From positions 1,922,001 to 1,986,000 of the forward strand of contig NZ_CM001368.1 in the NCBI RefSeq assembly GCF_000177215.2: a DNA stretch of 64,000 nt, read 5' to 3'. Under the pieces are notes generated by a model. That model searched no databases. It was not told the origin of the DNA and saw nothing but the letters and a program-made list of their open reading frames with translations. The DNA is from Solidesulfovibrio carbinoliphilus subsp. oakridgensis (GTDB lineage Bacteria > Desulfobacterota > Desulfovibrionia > Desulfovibrionales > Desulfovibrionaceae). Positions 49,571 to 56,369 of the stretch are shown piece by piece. The position numbers and the translations under genes were made by a program. Numbering within the stretch: the stretch's first letter is position 1; the number at the start of each line of letters is the position of its first letter.

Positions 49571-50917
49571 TCAGAGCGACCGCACGGCCCGGGCCGCCAC
49601 CGGGCAACAGAAATCCGCCCGGGTCACGTAGCCGAGTTCCACGTCCACGGCGTAGGCGCCGGCGTAGTTCGCCCGGTCCGCGCTCCACACCCGCCTGACC
49701 GGCTGGGAAAAGGCCGCCGGCTGGCAGTAGCCCGCCCCGGTCGGCTCCGGCGTCAGGATGGTCACAAGCTCGGCCACGGTCGGCAGCCGCCAGTCGGCGA
49801 AGCCGCCGAAACGCCCGGCGTTGAGCGCGTCCACATAAGTCCCGGCCTCCGGCCAGGTGACGGCATAGGGCGCGGCCTGGCGGACCCAGGCCAGTCCCGC
49901 GTCCGGGTCCCGGACCACGCCCCCGCCCATGTCCTTGAACCGCCCCGGCCAGTAGGCCGCCGGCCGCCAGAGCCCGTCCAGGCCAAAGGCTTCCCGGGCG
50001 TGGCGCGTGGGCACCATGACCGGCTCCCGCCGGGGCCGGTCGGCTCCCGCCGCCGTCCGGGGGGCGAGCAGGGCCTCCCCCGCTCCGGCGCACACCCCCT
50101 CCATCCGCCGCCGCCAGACCGCGTGGCTGGCGGCCAGGGCCTCGGCCATGACCCGGGCGCTCGGAAACCGTTTCCCCGGGCGCTCGGCCAGAGCCGTTTC
50201 GAGCAGGCTGTCAAAGGCGTGGCCGAGGTCCGGCACCAGGTCCCCGGGCCGCTCCCGGCCGGTTTCCGGCAGCCGGCCGGTCAGCATCCGGAAAAGCGTC
50301 ACCCCGGCCGCGTACAGGTCGGCCCGGGCGTCGGCCGCCTCGGGGTCGTCCTCCTGCTCGGGCGCGGCGTAATAGGGCGAGCCGACCTTGACGTTGGCCG
50401 GGCCGCGAAAGGTCTCGCCCCGGACCTTGGAGAGGCCCATGTCCGTGATTTTAAGGACATCGGCGTCGGTGACGAGGAGATTGAAGGGCTTCACGTCGCG
50501 GTGGACGATGCCGGCGTAGTGGAGCCTCGCCAGGCCGGCCAGGAGCTGGGCCCCGTAGCCGACCGCCCGGTCCACCGGCAGCCGGCGGCTGGCCGCCTCG
50601 ACCCGGTAGGTCTCGCCGATGACCGAACCGAGCGACTCCCCGTGAAACTCCATGACGAAATACGGCCAGCCGCCGGCCTCGCCGTAGTCGAACACATCGA
50701 CCACGTTCGGATGGCGCAGGCCGCCAAGGAGCGCGGCCTCGTCGCGAAAGGCCCGCTCCACCCGCTCCCGGCCCCACAGGCCAAGGGTCAGCTCGTTGGG
50801 GCGCAAAAGCTTCAAGGCCACCACCCGGCCGACCACCGGCACCCGGGCCTTGAAGACCGCGCCCATGCCGCCCCGGCCAAGGACGGCCTGGATGGGATAT
50901 CTGCCGATGGTACGCAT
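49571..50917 (-). CDS. Ser/Thr protein kinase with C-terminal DUF1566 domain
   Basis: A 448-residue protein. Hanks-type kinase over about 1-275: GRGGMGAVFKA glycine loop, VVALKLL with the ATP Lys, HRDVKPFN catalytic loop, ITDMGLSKV (DMG instead of DFG) and YYAAPEQ. Residues 315-448 hold a DUF1566/Lcl-like domain (GLAWVRQAAPYAVTWPEA, DWRLPTVAELVTIL, FCCPVAARAVRS), usually found on exported or sensor proteins. No transmembrane helix connects the two, so the DUF1566 part would be cytoplasmic here. ATG 50917 begins the conserved MRTIGRYPIQ lead-in; no strong ribosome site. A modular repeat begins a few bases upstream. Confidence 0.85.
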   Translation of the reverse strand: MRTIGRYPIQAVLGRGGMGAVFKARVPVVGRVVALKLLRPNELTLGLWGRERVERAFRDEAALLGGLRHPNVVDVFDYGEAGGWPYFVMEFHGESLGSVIGETYRVEAASRRLPVDRAVGYGAQLLAGLARLHYAGIVHRDVKPFNLLVTDADVLKITDMGLSKVRGETFRGPANVKVGSPYYAAPEQEDDPEAADARADLYAAGVTLFRMLTGRLPETGRERPGDLVPDLGHAFDSLLETALAERPGKRFPSARVMAEALAASHAVWRRRMEGVCAGAGEALLAPRTAAGADRPRREPVMVPTRHAREAFGLDGLWRPAAYWPGRFKDMGGGVVRDPDAGLAWVRQAAPYAVTWPEAGTYVDALNAGRFGGFADWRLPTVAELVTILTPEPTGAGYCQPAAFSQPVRRVWSADRANYAGAYAVDVELGYVTRADFCCPVAARAVRSL

Positions 50918-50923
50918 AGGGGA

Positions 50924-50999
50924 GGATGCCTCCGGCGGCCAGAGAGAAACTTTTTGAAAAAAGTTTCTCTCTGGACTCTCTTCAAAAACTTTCAAAAGG
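50924..50999 (+). repeat. Modular GCCTCCGGCGG hairpin repeat, copy 5 (A/T-rich stem)
   Basis: GATGCCTCCGGCGG is followed by CCAGAGAGAAACTTTTT - GA - AAAAAGTTTCTCTCTGG (50939-50974), a perfect 17-bp stem, then ACTCTCTTCAAAAACTTTC. This third segment can pair with the apical part of the hairpin in an alternative fold. It lies between the kinase start and the next gene's 3' end. Confidence 0.85.
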
Positions 51000-51096
51000 G
51001 GTTGGCAGGTCGGGCGTGTGCCTGGCGTCCAAAGTTCTTTTCCCCGGAAGGACCTGCCGGGGAAAAACTAATCGCCCGCCCCCTGATTGGCAAGAC

Positions 51097-51178
51097 GCCC
51101 CCTTTCGGGGGGGCCGGGGATGATCCCCCCCGGCGGGTCCAGGGCAGCGCCCTGGCGGGGTCCGGGGCGGAGCCCCGG
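51097..51178 (-). repeat. Modular hairpin repeat, copy 6 (four hairpins, no leader)
   Basis: Read on the minus strand just after the phosphoesterase stop codon: CCGGGGC-TCC-GCCCCGG (51178-51162), CCAGGGC-GCT-GCCCTGG (51155-51139), a GGGATCATCCCC-type hairpin (51133-51114) and a last CCCCCCC-GAAA-GGGGGC hairpin. The order of modules is the same as in copy 7. The GCCTCCGGCGG leader is missing. Confidence 0.75.
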
Positions 51179-51179
51179 C

Positions 51180-51905
51180 TTACCGCAGCCTGTCGGCGTA
51201 GCGCGGGGGCAGGCCGCGGGCCAGGATCTTTCGGGCCACGGCCTCGATGTCGTAGGGCACGGCCCGGATGGCGAGGACGTGGGCCACGTCGTCGTAGAGG
51301 CCGTACTTGGCCCGGTTGTCGCCGTCGCGGGGCTGGCCCACGGAGCCGACGTTGACGATGTGCCGGCGTAGCGGGTCGAGGGGATTGTCCCCGAGGGCCA
51401 GCTCGTAACGCTCCACGTCGCGGCCGGCCAGGGAGGCGGCTTCGAGCATGTGGGTGTGGCCGACGAAGGACACACGCTCGGCCGTGCGGGCAAAGGCCCG
51501 GCGCAGCGTCACCTCGCCGGCCTCGAACAGATAGGTGCCGGTGTCGTTGGGCGGCAGGCCGTGGACGAAGCGGCAGCCGTAGAGCGACAGCGAGGTCGGA
51601 AAGGCGGCGATGCGGGCCACCAGTTCCGGAGGCAGAAGCTCCCGGGTCCGGGCCAGGGCCTCCCGGGCTTGCGGATTGAACCGGGACTCCCGGGCCGGAT
51701 CGGCCACGGCCCACTCGTGGTTGCCGCGCACGCTCGGGATGCCGCGTTCGGCCAGGAGCCGCAGCACGGCCTCCGGGTCCGGGCCGTAGCCCACGGCGTC
51801 GCCCAAGTTGACCACCGCCGCCGGCCGCTCCCGGTCGATGGCGGCCAGGACCGCTTCGAAGGCTTCGAGATTGGCGTGGATGTCGGCGATGACAGCGAGC
51901 AGCAT
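51180..51905 (-). CDS. Calcineurin-like metallophosphoesterase
   Basis: A 241-residue enzyme. Dinuclear-metal motifs are in order: ADIHANLEA (8-16), NLGDAVGYGPDP, RGNHEWA, and FVGHTHM. This is the YfcE/Icc-like branch that includes phosphodiesterases and protein phosphatases of broad specificity. The C-terminal NVGSVGQPRDGDN is also typical. The upstream region (51906-52104) contains no gene. Its substrate cannot be inferred; proximity to the Ser/Thr kinase is suggestive but the two are separated by repeats. Confidence 0.85.
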   Translation of the reverse strand: MLLAVIADIHANLEAFEAVLAAIDRERPAAVVNLGDAVGYGPDPEAVLRLLAERGIPSVRGNHEWAVADPARESRFNPQAREALARTRELLPPELVARIAAFPTSLSLYGCRFVHGLPPNDTGTYLFEAGEVTLRRAFARTAERVSFVGHTHMLEAASLAGRDVERYELALGDNPLDPLRRHIVNVGSVGQPRDGDNRAKYGLYDDVAHVLAIRAVPYDIEAVARKILARGLPPRYADRLR

Positions 51906-52004
51906 GGTGGCATTGTGGCAGCTTCGCCGGCACGGGGCAAGCTGCGTGGAAAGACGTCTCCGCCGGGTGAAAAAGCAGGGGAAAGGCGGCCGGCGCAAAA
52001 GAGG

Positions 52005-52041
52005 GACGCGCCTTCGGGGCCTATCCTCCCGAAGGCGCGTC
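52005..52041 (-). terminator. Terminator of the 52105-52449 gene
   Basis: GACGCGCCTTCGGG - nine bases - CCCGAAGGCGCGTC forms a perfect 14-bp stem, followed on the minus strand by CCTCTTTT. It lies 64 bases after the stop codon. Confidence 0.75.
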
Positions 52042-52104
52042 ATCGAAGCGAGGCAAAGCGAGGCGGGATGGGATGGAGGGGTCTAGAGGCGTTATCGGGA
52101 AATT

Positions 52105-52449
52105 CTAGTTGAAATGGGTGGCCTGCAACCACTTCTTGATGGCTTCGTTCGGCGCGTACACACCCTTGTTGCCGCCGTTTTCCTCCATGAAGTCCCGGGC
52201 CAGGTCTTCCGGCAGGTCGAAGGAGGCCAGCTCCACGCAGTCGTCGGAGTTACGGCGCAAAAGCGTCAACTGGGGCGTACCCGTCCAGGTGTTGACCACG
52301 AAGTAGGTGGAAAAATCGTTCTTCGACGTCACCGGCTTATGGTCCGCGTACCAGGAGTTGTTGCCCCACTCCAGATACAGGGTCACGGCGTCTTCCGGGG
52401 TCATGTCCCAGTCTATGACGAGGCTGGTCAGGTCGGTTTGGGTCTGCAT
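52105..52449 (-). CDS. Conserved small acidic protein of unknown function
   Basis: A soluble 114-residue acidic protein (LVIDWDMTPEDAVTLYLEWG; FVVNTWTGTPQLTLLRR; LPEDLARDFMEENGGNKGVY). It resembles small DVU0772-type hypothetical proteins of Desulfovibrio, which I recall as stress- or peroxide-responsive in D. vulgaris, but that link is from memory and not certain. No catalytic motif is seen. It has its own promoter (52506-52533), an AT-rich palindrome upstream (52565-52600) and a strong terminator, so it is a regulated single-gene unit. Confidence 0.7.
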   Translation of the reverse strand: MQTQTDLTSLVIDWDMTPEDAVTLYLEWGNNSWYADHKPVTSKNDFSTYFVVNTWTGTPQLTLLRRNSDDCVELASFDLPEDLARDFMEENGGNKGVYAPNEAIKKWLQATHFN

Positions 52450-52505
52450 GGGAGTCCTCCGTGCGGGTTTCGGCCGGCTCAGCCGTGCGGCGTTGATGTA
52501 GGACA

Positions 52506-52533
52506 AATGTAATCCGTTTAGTCTTTCGGTCAA
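52506..52533 (-). promoter_or_regulatory. Promoter of the 52105-52449 gene
   Basis: On the minus strand TTGACC (52533-52528), a 16-base spacer and TACATT (52511-52506). The boxes are almost the same as those of the cbiR promoter. Confidence 0.5.
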
Positions 52534-52564
52534 GGCAAAAAATGAAATGCCCCGAAAACTATCG

Positions 52565-52600
52565 TTCAATATATTGATATTATTATATATAAATATTGAA
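52565..52600. promoter_or_regulatory. AT-rich palindrome, candidate Fur/PerR-type operator
   Basis: TTCAATAT - 20 bases of A/T-rich sequence - ATATTGAA. The 36-base block has only four G or C, a sharp island in this genome. It lies about 30 bases upstream of the promoter of the 52105-52449 gene. AT-rich dyads are typical of Fur-superfamily sites, but no exact consensus is present. Confidence 0.45.
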
Positions 52601-52704
52601 AGGAGGATTCCGGGCTGCCTTCGGCGGCAGGCTGGGCCGGCGCGCGGTGGGAGGCTGGACAATCCGAAATCGTTGGGGATGGAGGGAGAAAGGAGGAAGC
52701 CCTC

Positions 52705-52737
52705 AAAAAAGGGGCGCGCCGGAGGGAGGCGCGCCCC
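52705..52737 (-). terminator. Terminator of the Spy-like gene
   Basis: GGGGCGCGCC - seven bases - GGCGCGCCCC, followed on the minus strand by six T. It ends the 52779-53213 gene. Confidence 0.85.
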
Positions 52738-52778
52738 AGTGACGGGAGAGGAAAACGGACGAACCGTCCGGATTCCGG

Positions 52779-53213
52779 TCAACCGCCCGCGCGGGTCTTG
52801 CGGGCCTCGGTCACCTTGGCGCGGATCTCTTCGCGGCGCTCCTTCTGGTAGGCCCGGACCACCGCCAGCTTGTCCGGCGGCAGGAGGGCCGCCAGCCGAC
52901 TGTCGGTTTCCTGGCCGAGCTTGCGCATTTCCTGGCGCAGGGCCAGGGCTCCGGACATGCCCGGCCCGCTGCCCATATGGGCCCGGACGAGGGCCTGGCG
53001 CTTGCCGGCCTGTTCGACGAGGATCGGCCGCATGGCCGTCAATTCCTGCGGGGTGAGGGCCAGTCGGCCGGAGAGCCCCTTGAGGAAGGCGTCGGCCTGG
53101 GCCTCGGGCGTGATGCTGAGCTGGGGGGGAAGCTCGGCGGCCCGAAGTCCCGTGGCGGCAACGGCCAGCACGGCCAGAACCAGAAGCGCGGTAAGGAAAG
53201 GATTCAAACGCAA
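52779..53213 (-). CDS. Spy/CpxP-like periplasmic protein
   Basis: A 144-residue exported protein: signal peptide (1-25, TALLVLAVLAVAATGLRAAE) followed by a helical region (ITPEAQADAFLKGLSGRLAL; MRPILVEQAGKRQALVRAHM) with the LTxxQ-like LTPQELTAMRP, resembling Spy/CpxP-family chaperones or metal-stress proteins. The start is TTG 53213, chosen because CGGAGG lies about eight bases upstream and it gives a standard signal peptide; the longer frame (to 53252) adds a poor N-terminus. A terminator follows at 52705-52737. Confidence 0.65.
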   Translation of the reverse strand: MRLNPFLTALLVLAVLAVAATGLRAAELPPQLSITPEAQADAFLKGLSGRLALTPQELTAMRPILVEQAGKRQALVRAHMGSGPGMSGALALRQEMRKLGQETDSRLAALLPPDKLAVVRAYQKERREEIRAKVTEARKTRAGG

Positions 53214-53277
53214 GGCTGACCTCCGAAGGGACGGTGTCCCGTTTACTGGCACTGGTCGGGGGGCAGGCCGAGGCCGG

Positions 53278-53982
53278 TTACAGACAACGGCGGCAGGCGG
53301 CCAGGGCGGACGCCGCCGCCTCGCCGACCGTGACCGGGGCGAGGTTCCAACCGTCGTAGAAGTCGAAGGCCGCCGGATCGCCGGCCAGGGCCGTCAGGCC
53401 GGCGAGAACCGTGCGCGAGGGATCGGCCTTGACCCGGGCGAGCGCCAGGCAGGCCAGGCCCCGGGCGGCCGGATCGCAGTCGCCAAGGGCGGCGGCAAGC
53501 TCCGCCACGGCCGGACGGACCAGCTCCGGCGCGGCCTCGGCCAGCCGGGCGATGGCCCACCAGGCTCCCCGGCGAAGCGGCGCGTGGTCGATAAACGTGC
53601 AGTCCCCGGGCAGGTCCTGCACGTAGGAGAGCAGGATGCGGTGATAGTCCCGAGCCAGGACCGGACAGGCGGCCAGGGTCTCGCCCATGCACTCCGGGAT
53701 GCCCCAGGCGATGTTGCCCGACTCCTCGTTGACCCGCCACATGAGGTTGCGCCAGACGTCCCGGGCCTCTTCCAGCCGGCCGTCCGCCAGCGCGGCCATG
53801 GCCGCGCCAAAGGCGGTCACGGCTCGCCAGCGCACGAGGGCCTCCTTGTCGAGCAGAAGCGAGAAAAGCGCCCCCAGCCGGACCCGGGCCGGGCTGGCCG
53901 CCGCCAGCCCCAGGGCCGCCTCGCGGTCCGGCCCCAGAAGCGCCTCCCGCAAGGGCCCGAGCAATTGCCTGCGCGATGCCAT
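53278..53982 (-). CDS. HEAT-repeat protein (DVU0298-type)
   Basis: A 234-residue all-helical protein with HEAT-like helix pairs (LGALFSLLLDKEALVRWRAV; RRGAWWAIARLAEAAPELVR; AARGLACLALARVKADPSRT). MWRVNEESGNIAWGIPECMG near 85-105 is a strongly conserved-looking block found in Desulfovibrio HEAT proteins (DVU0298 family, named from memory). Three Cys near the C-terminus and in PECMG could bind a cofactor, but this is unproven. It lies downstream of a modular repeat and the TPR gene. Confidence 0.7.
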   Translation of the reverse strand: MASRRQLLGPLREALLGPDREAALGLAAASPARVRLGALFSLLLDKEALVRWRAVTAFGAAMAALADGRLEEARDVWRNLMWRVNEESGNIAWGIPECMGETLAACPVLARDYHRILLSYVQDLPGDCTFIDHAPLRRGAWWAIARLAEAAPELVRPAVAELAAALGDCDPAARGLACLALARVKADPSRTVLAGLTALAGDPAAFDFYDGWNLAPVTVGEAAASALAACRRCL

Positions 53983-53987
53983 GTATT

Positions 53988-54096
53988 GTGCCTCCGGCGG
54001 CCGGGGCTTTGCCCCGGACCCTGCTGGGGCTCCGCCCCAGACCCGGCCAGGGCGCTGCCCTGGACCTGCCGGGGGGGATCATCCCCCCGGCCCCCC
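53988..54096 (+). repeat. Modular GCCTCCGGCGG hairpin repeat, copy 7 (four tandem hairpins)
   Basis: GTGCCTCCGGCGG leads into CCGGGGC-TTT-GCCCCGG (54001-54017), CTGGGGC-TCC-GCCCCAG (54024-54040), CCAGGGC-GCT-GCCCTGG (54047-54063) and a CCGGGGGGGATCATCCCC-type hairpin (54069-54090), each followed by ACC. The leader and the last three hairpins show how copies 1, 3 and 6 relate to one parent. Confidence 0.85.
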
Positions 54097-54158
54097 TGGC
54101 TGGGGGGGCTGCGGTCCATGACCCCGGACACTTATGGGCCGGGGTTGGGAATGGTGTG

Positions 54159-54788
54159 TCAGGCCTTGAGGCCGGCTTCGATCTCGCGGACCATGTCCGG
54201 GTGCGGCTCGTAGCCGGTTTCCCGGGACCGGTCCATGAGCTCCTTGGCCTTTTGGAAATCGCCCCGCTCCATGGCCACCAGGGCCAGGTTGTTGATGGCC
54301 GGGCCGAAGTTGGGCTCGATCTCCAGGGCCTTGGTGCTCTGGAACTCGGCCGCGTCGATGTCGCCCTTCATGAAAAGGGCGCTGCCGAGGGTGGCCAGGG
54401 CCTGCACGTATTTGGGGTCGATCTTGACGGCCCGGCGCAGGGCCTTCTCGGCCTTGTCCACCTCGCCGCGCTGGAGATGCACGAAACCGATGTTGCCGTA
54501 GGGCACGGCGAAAAGCGGCCTTGCCCGGCAGGCCTTCTCGTTCCACTCCAGGCAGGCGTCGAGGTTGCCCTTGTTCATGGCCAGGCCGCCGAGCTGGACG
54601 TAGCCCTCGGCCAGGCTCGGCGAACACTCGACGGCCTGCAGGAACTCGGCCTCGGCCTCGATCAGCCGGCCCTTGGCCACGTAGGCCGTGCCCAGGTTGT
54701 AGTGGGTCACGCCGCAGCCGGGATTGTGGGCCAGACGCTTTTTCAGTTCGTCGATGAACTCGTCGGGGGTGGTGGCTGTATAGTCCAT
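54159..54788 (-). CDS. TPR-repeat protein
   Basis: A soluble 209-residue protein of about five TPR units: THYNLGTAYVAKGRLIEAEA, EGYVQLGGLAMNKGNLDACL, PYGNIGFVHLQRGEVDKAEK, ALATLGSALFMKGDIDAAEF and AINNLALVAMERGDFQKAKE. No signal peptide is present, so it acts in the cytoplasm as a protein scaffold. The ATG has AAGGAA upstream. It follows the 119-residue gene after 17 bases and is probably in the same operon as the cysteine-cluster gene. Confidence 0.85.
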   Translation of the reverse strand: MDYTATTPDEFIDELKKRLAHNPGCGVTHYNLGTAYVAKGRLIEAEAEFLQAVECSPSLAEGYVQLGGLAMNKGNLDACLEWNEKACRARPLFAVPYGNIGFVHLQRGEVDKAEKALRRAVKIDPKYVQALATLGSALFMKGDIDAAEFQSTKALEIEPNFGPAINNLALVAMERGDFQKAKELMDRSRETGYEPHPDMVREIEAGLKA

Positions 54789-54805
54789 GGGCTTCCTTCT
54801 CGTGC

Positions 54806-55165
54806 TTATTTGGCCGGCCCGAGGTCGGCCTCGATGCCTTCCCGGGCCAGCAGGTCTTTGTACCATTTGCAAAAGGCGTACATGCCCCGGTGCTTTTCCG
54901 AACCGCTCATGACGCCCATGCAGACTTCCCAGGCCCCCTTGGCGAATTCGTCCGAGGCCCCGCGCTGGCTGGCCAGGAACTCGCTGACCAGCTGCTGGCC
55001 CGTGCGCCGCGAGGCGTCCTCGCGCAGGTCGAGGGGATCCATGGGTTCCTGGAAGGGATCCCAGGCGTCGTAGCCGATCTTGTCGATGAACTTGCGCCGC
55101 CGGGGTTTGAGCTTGTCGTAGATGGCCTGTTTGAGGACGGCCAACTCTTCGGGAGTGTGCGCCAT
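54806..55165 (-). CDS. Conserved 119-residue protein of unknown function
   Basis: A soluble helical protein (LAVLKQAIYDKLKPRRRKFI; DKIGYDAWDPFQEPMDPLDL; RRTGQQLVSEFLASQ). No known domain is recognised. Two Cys lie in EVCMGVMSG and AFCKWYKDLL. Its ATG overlaps the stop of the cysteine-cluster gene by one base (TGATG) and GAGGAAG precedes it, so it is coupled to that gene. The TPR gene follows within 17 bases; the three together look like a conserved Desulfovibrio unit. Confidence 0.65.
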   Translation of the reverse strand: MAHTPEELAVLKQAIYDKLKPRRRKFIDKIGYDAWDPFQEPMDPLDLREDASRRTGQQLVSEFLASQRGASDEFAKGAWEVCMGVMSGSEKHRGMYAFCKWYKDLLAREGIEADLGPAK

Positions 55166-56049
55166 CAGTCTTCCTCTTTCTCGCCGGGAGAGCCGTCCGG
55201 ACCGGGCAGGACCCAGGTGGTGGACCCGCCGCAGGAGGCGCAGGCCGACGAACCGGCCGTCTCGCCGCACGAGCCGCACGACGAGCCGGCCCCGGGGCCG
55301 AAGGCCGCCGTCTGGGGGCCAAACGAAGCGGTCTGGGGGCCCAACGTGGCCGAAGCGGCCGGAGCGGCCGGCTCGGGCAGCTTGACCATGTCGTCCTCGG
55401 TGAAGATGCCGAGGTATTCCTCGTCGTATTCGGTGACCAGGGCCAGGGAGACCGGGGCCAGCACGTCGCCCATGAGCGGCTGCCTGGTCGGCAGGGCGGC
55501 CACCACGTCCTGGGACAGGGCCATCAGCCGGTCCTGGAGCTTCTCGATCTTGACGGTCGGGTAGCGCCCGCCCGGCTCGAAGCCGGTGTTGCCGCAGGTG
55601 TGGGCCGCGCCGGAGATTTCGAGCGGCACGCCGTAGAGGCGGCAGGTGACGGGACGGTGGGCGTAGAGCACGCACCGGTCGTCGTCGCCGAGAAGCGGGC
55701 AGCGGATGCGCTCCCGGGCCAGATCGGCCAGGATTTCGCTGGTCGGCACGCCGCGCTCGCCGGCCCGGAAGGCCTGGCGCTTGAGCTTGTAGTGTTCGCG
55801 GTCGGCCTTGTTCGCCCGATCGAGGATGGCGTCGCGGGCCGGGCCGGACGGAAAGGCCCGGTTGAACTGGTGGTTGAGGTACAGGGCCTCGATAAAGGAC
55901 AGGTCAAACAGGGCATGGCAGCAGTCGCTGCAGCCCGCGCCGCAGGTGACCATGCCGGGACAGGCCGCCGCGACCTTGGCAAAGGCGGCGTCCGCTTCGG
56001 CGGCGATGGCCTCGTAGCGGGCAAAGGCAGGGGAAAAATCCAGGGGCAT
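55165..56049 (-). CDS. YkgJ-family cysteine-cluster protein with repetitive tail
   Basis: A 294-residue protein. The YkgJ/CxxCxxCC core is at CGAGCSDCCHALF (near 36-48), RCPLLGDDDRCVLYAHRP and VTCRLYGVP, a zinc- or Fe-S-binding pattern. After residue 225 the sequence becomes repetitive (LGPQTASFGPQTAAFGPGAG) and ends in a second Cys cluster, SCGSCGETAGSSACASCGG, before an acidic end. The tail looks like a species-specific extension. Its stop overlaps the start of the next gene, and the ferredoxin gene lies upstream across an 18-bp hairpin. Function unknown; a metal-relay role is possible. Confidence 0.75.
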   Translation of the reverse strand: MPLDFSPAFARYEAIAAEADAAFAKVAAACPGMVTCGAGCSDCCHALFDLSFIEALYLNHQFNRAFPSGPARDAILDRANKADREHYKLKRQAFRAGERGVPTSEILADLARERIRCPLLGDDDRCVLYAHRPVTCRLYGVPLEISGAAHTCGNTGFEPGGRYPTVKIEKLQDRLMALSQDVVAALPTRQPLMGDVLAPVSLALVTEYDEEYLGIFTEDDMVKLPEPAAPAASATLGPQTASFGPQTAAFGPGAGSSCGSCGETAGSSACASCGGSTTWVLPGPDGSPGEKEED

Positions 56050-56122
56050 GGCAAGACTCCGACACCGTCCCGGCCCGTCCCCTTGCGGCCCTTGGCGGGG
56101 TCATTCGGCCCGGGCCGGAGAC

Positions 56123-56161
56123 GGCAGCGGGAGCGGACGGCGACCGTCCGCTCCCGCTGCC
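56123..56161. terminator. 18-bp perfect hairpin after the ferredoxin gene
   Basis: GGCAGCGGGAGCGGACGG - CGA - CCGTCCGCTCCCGCTGCC. It lies 20 bases after the ferredoxin stop and 74 bases before the cysteine-cluster start. It has no T-tract; it may be a partial terminator or RNA 3'-end stabiliser that raises ferredoxin mRNA over its neighbours. Confidence 0.6.
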
Positions 56162-56180
56162 GGTTAATATTTGAAGATCC

Positions 56181-56369
56181 TTACTCTTCCTCGACGACGA
56201 TGGCGTCCTGGTCGCAGACCTCGACGCAGGATTCGCAGCCCAGGCACTCTTCCATGTTCACCACGACAGCCTTGCCGTCGCGAAGCGCATAGACCTCAAC
56301 CGGGCAGACATCCACGCATTCGCCGTCGCCGATACACTTTTGCGCATCCACTATCACCTTGTAGCCCAT
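56181..56369 (-). CDS. Ferredoxin, D. africanus FdIII type (7Fe, Asp ligand)
   Basis: A 62-residue two-cluster ferredoxin. The first motif is CIGDGECVDVCP: the second Cys of the normal CxxCxxC is Asp (residue 15, or 14 without Met). Such an Asp gives an interconvertible [3Fe-4S]/[4Fe-4S] centre in D. africanus ferredoxin III. The second motif, CLGCESCVEVC, is complete and binds a [4Fe-4S] cluster. Size and sequence match the FdIII pattern closely. It serves as a low-potential cytoplasmic electron carrier. GGAGG precedes the ATG by about eight bases. Confidence 0.95.
   Translation of the reverse strand: MGYKVIVDAQKCIGDGECVDVCPVEVYALRDGKAVVVNMEECLGCESCVEVCDQDAIVVEEE

Noticed and set aside
52547-53056. 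Plus-strand ORF starting next to the AT-rich island with AGGAGG inside
   Set aside because: It becomes antisense to the Spy-like gene, is Arg/Pro-rich and has no start at proper spacing from AGGAGG.
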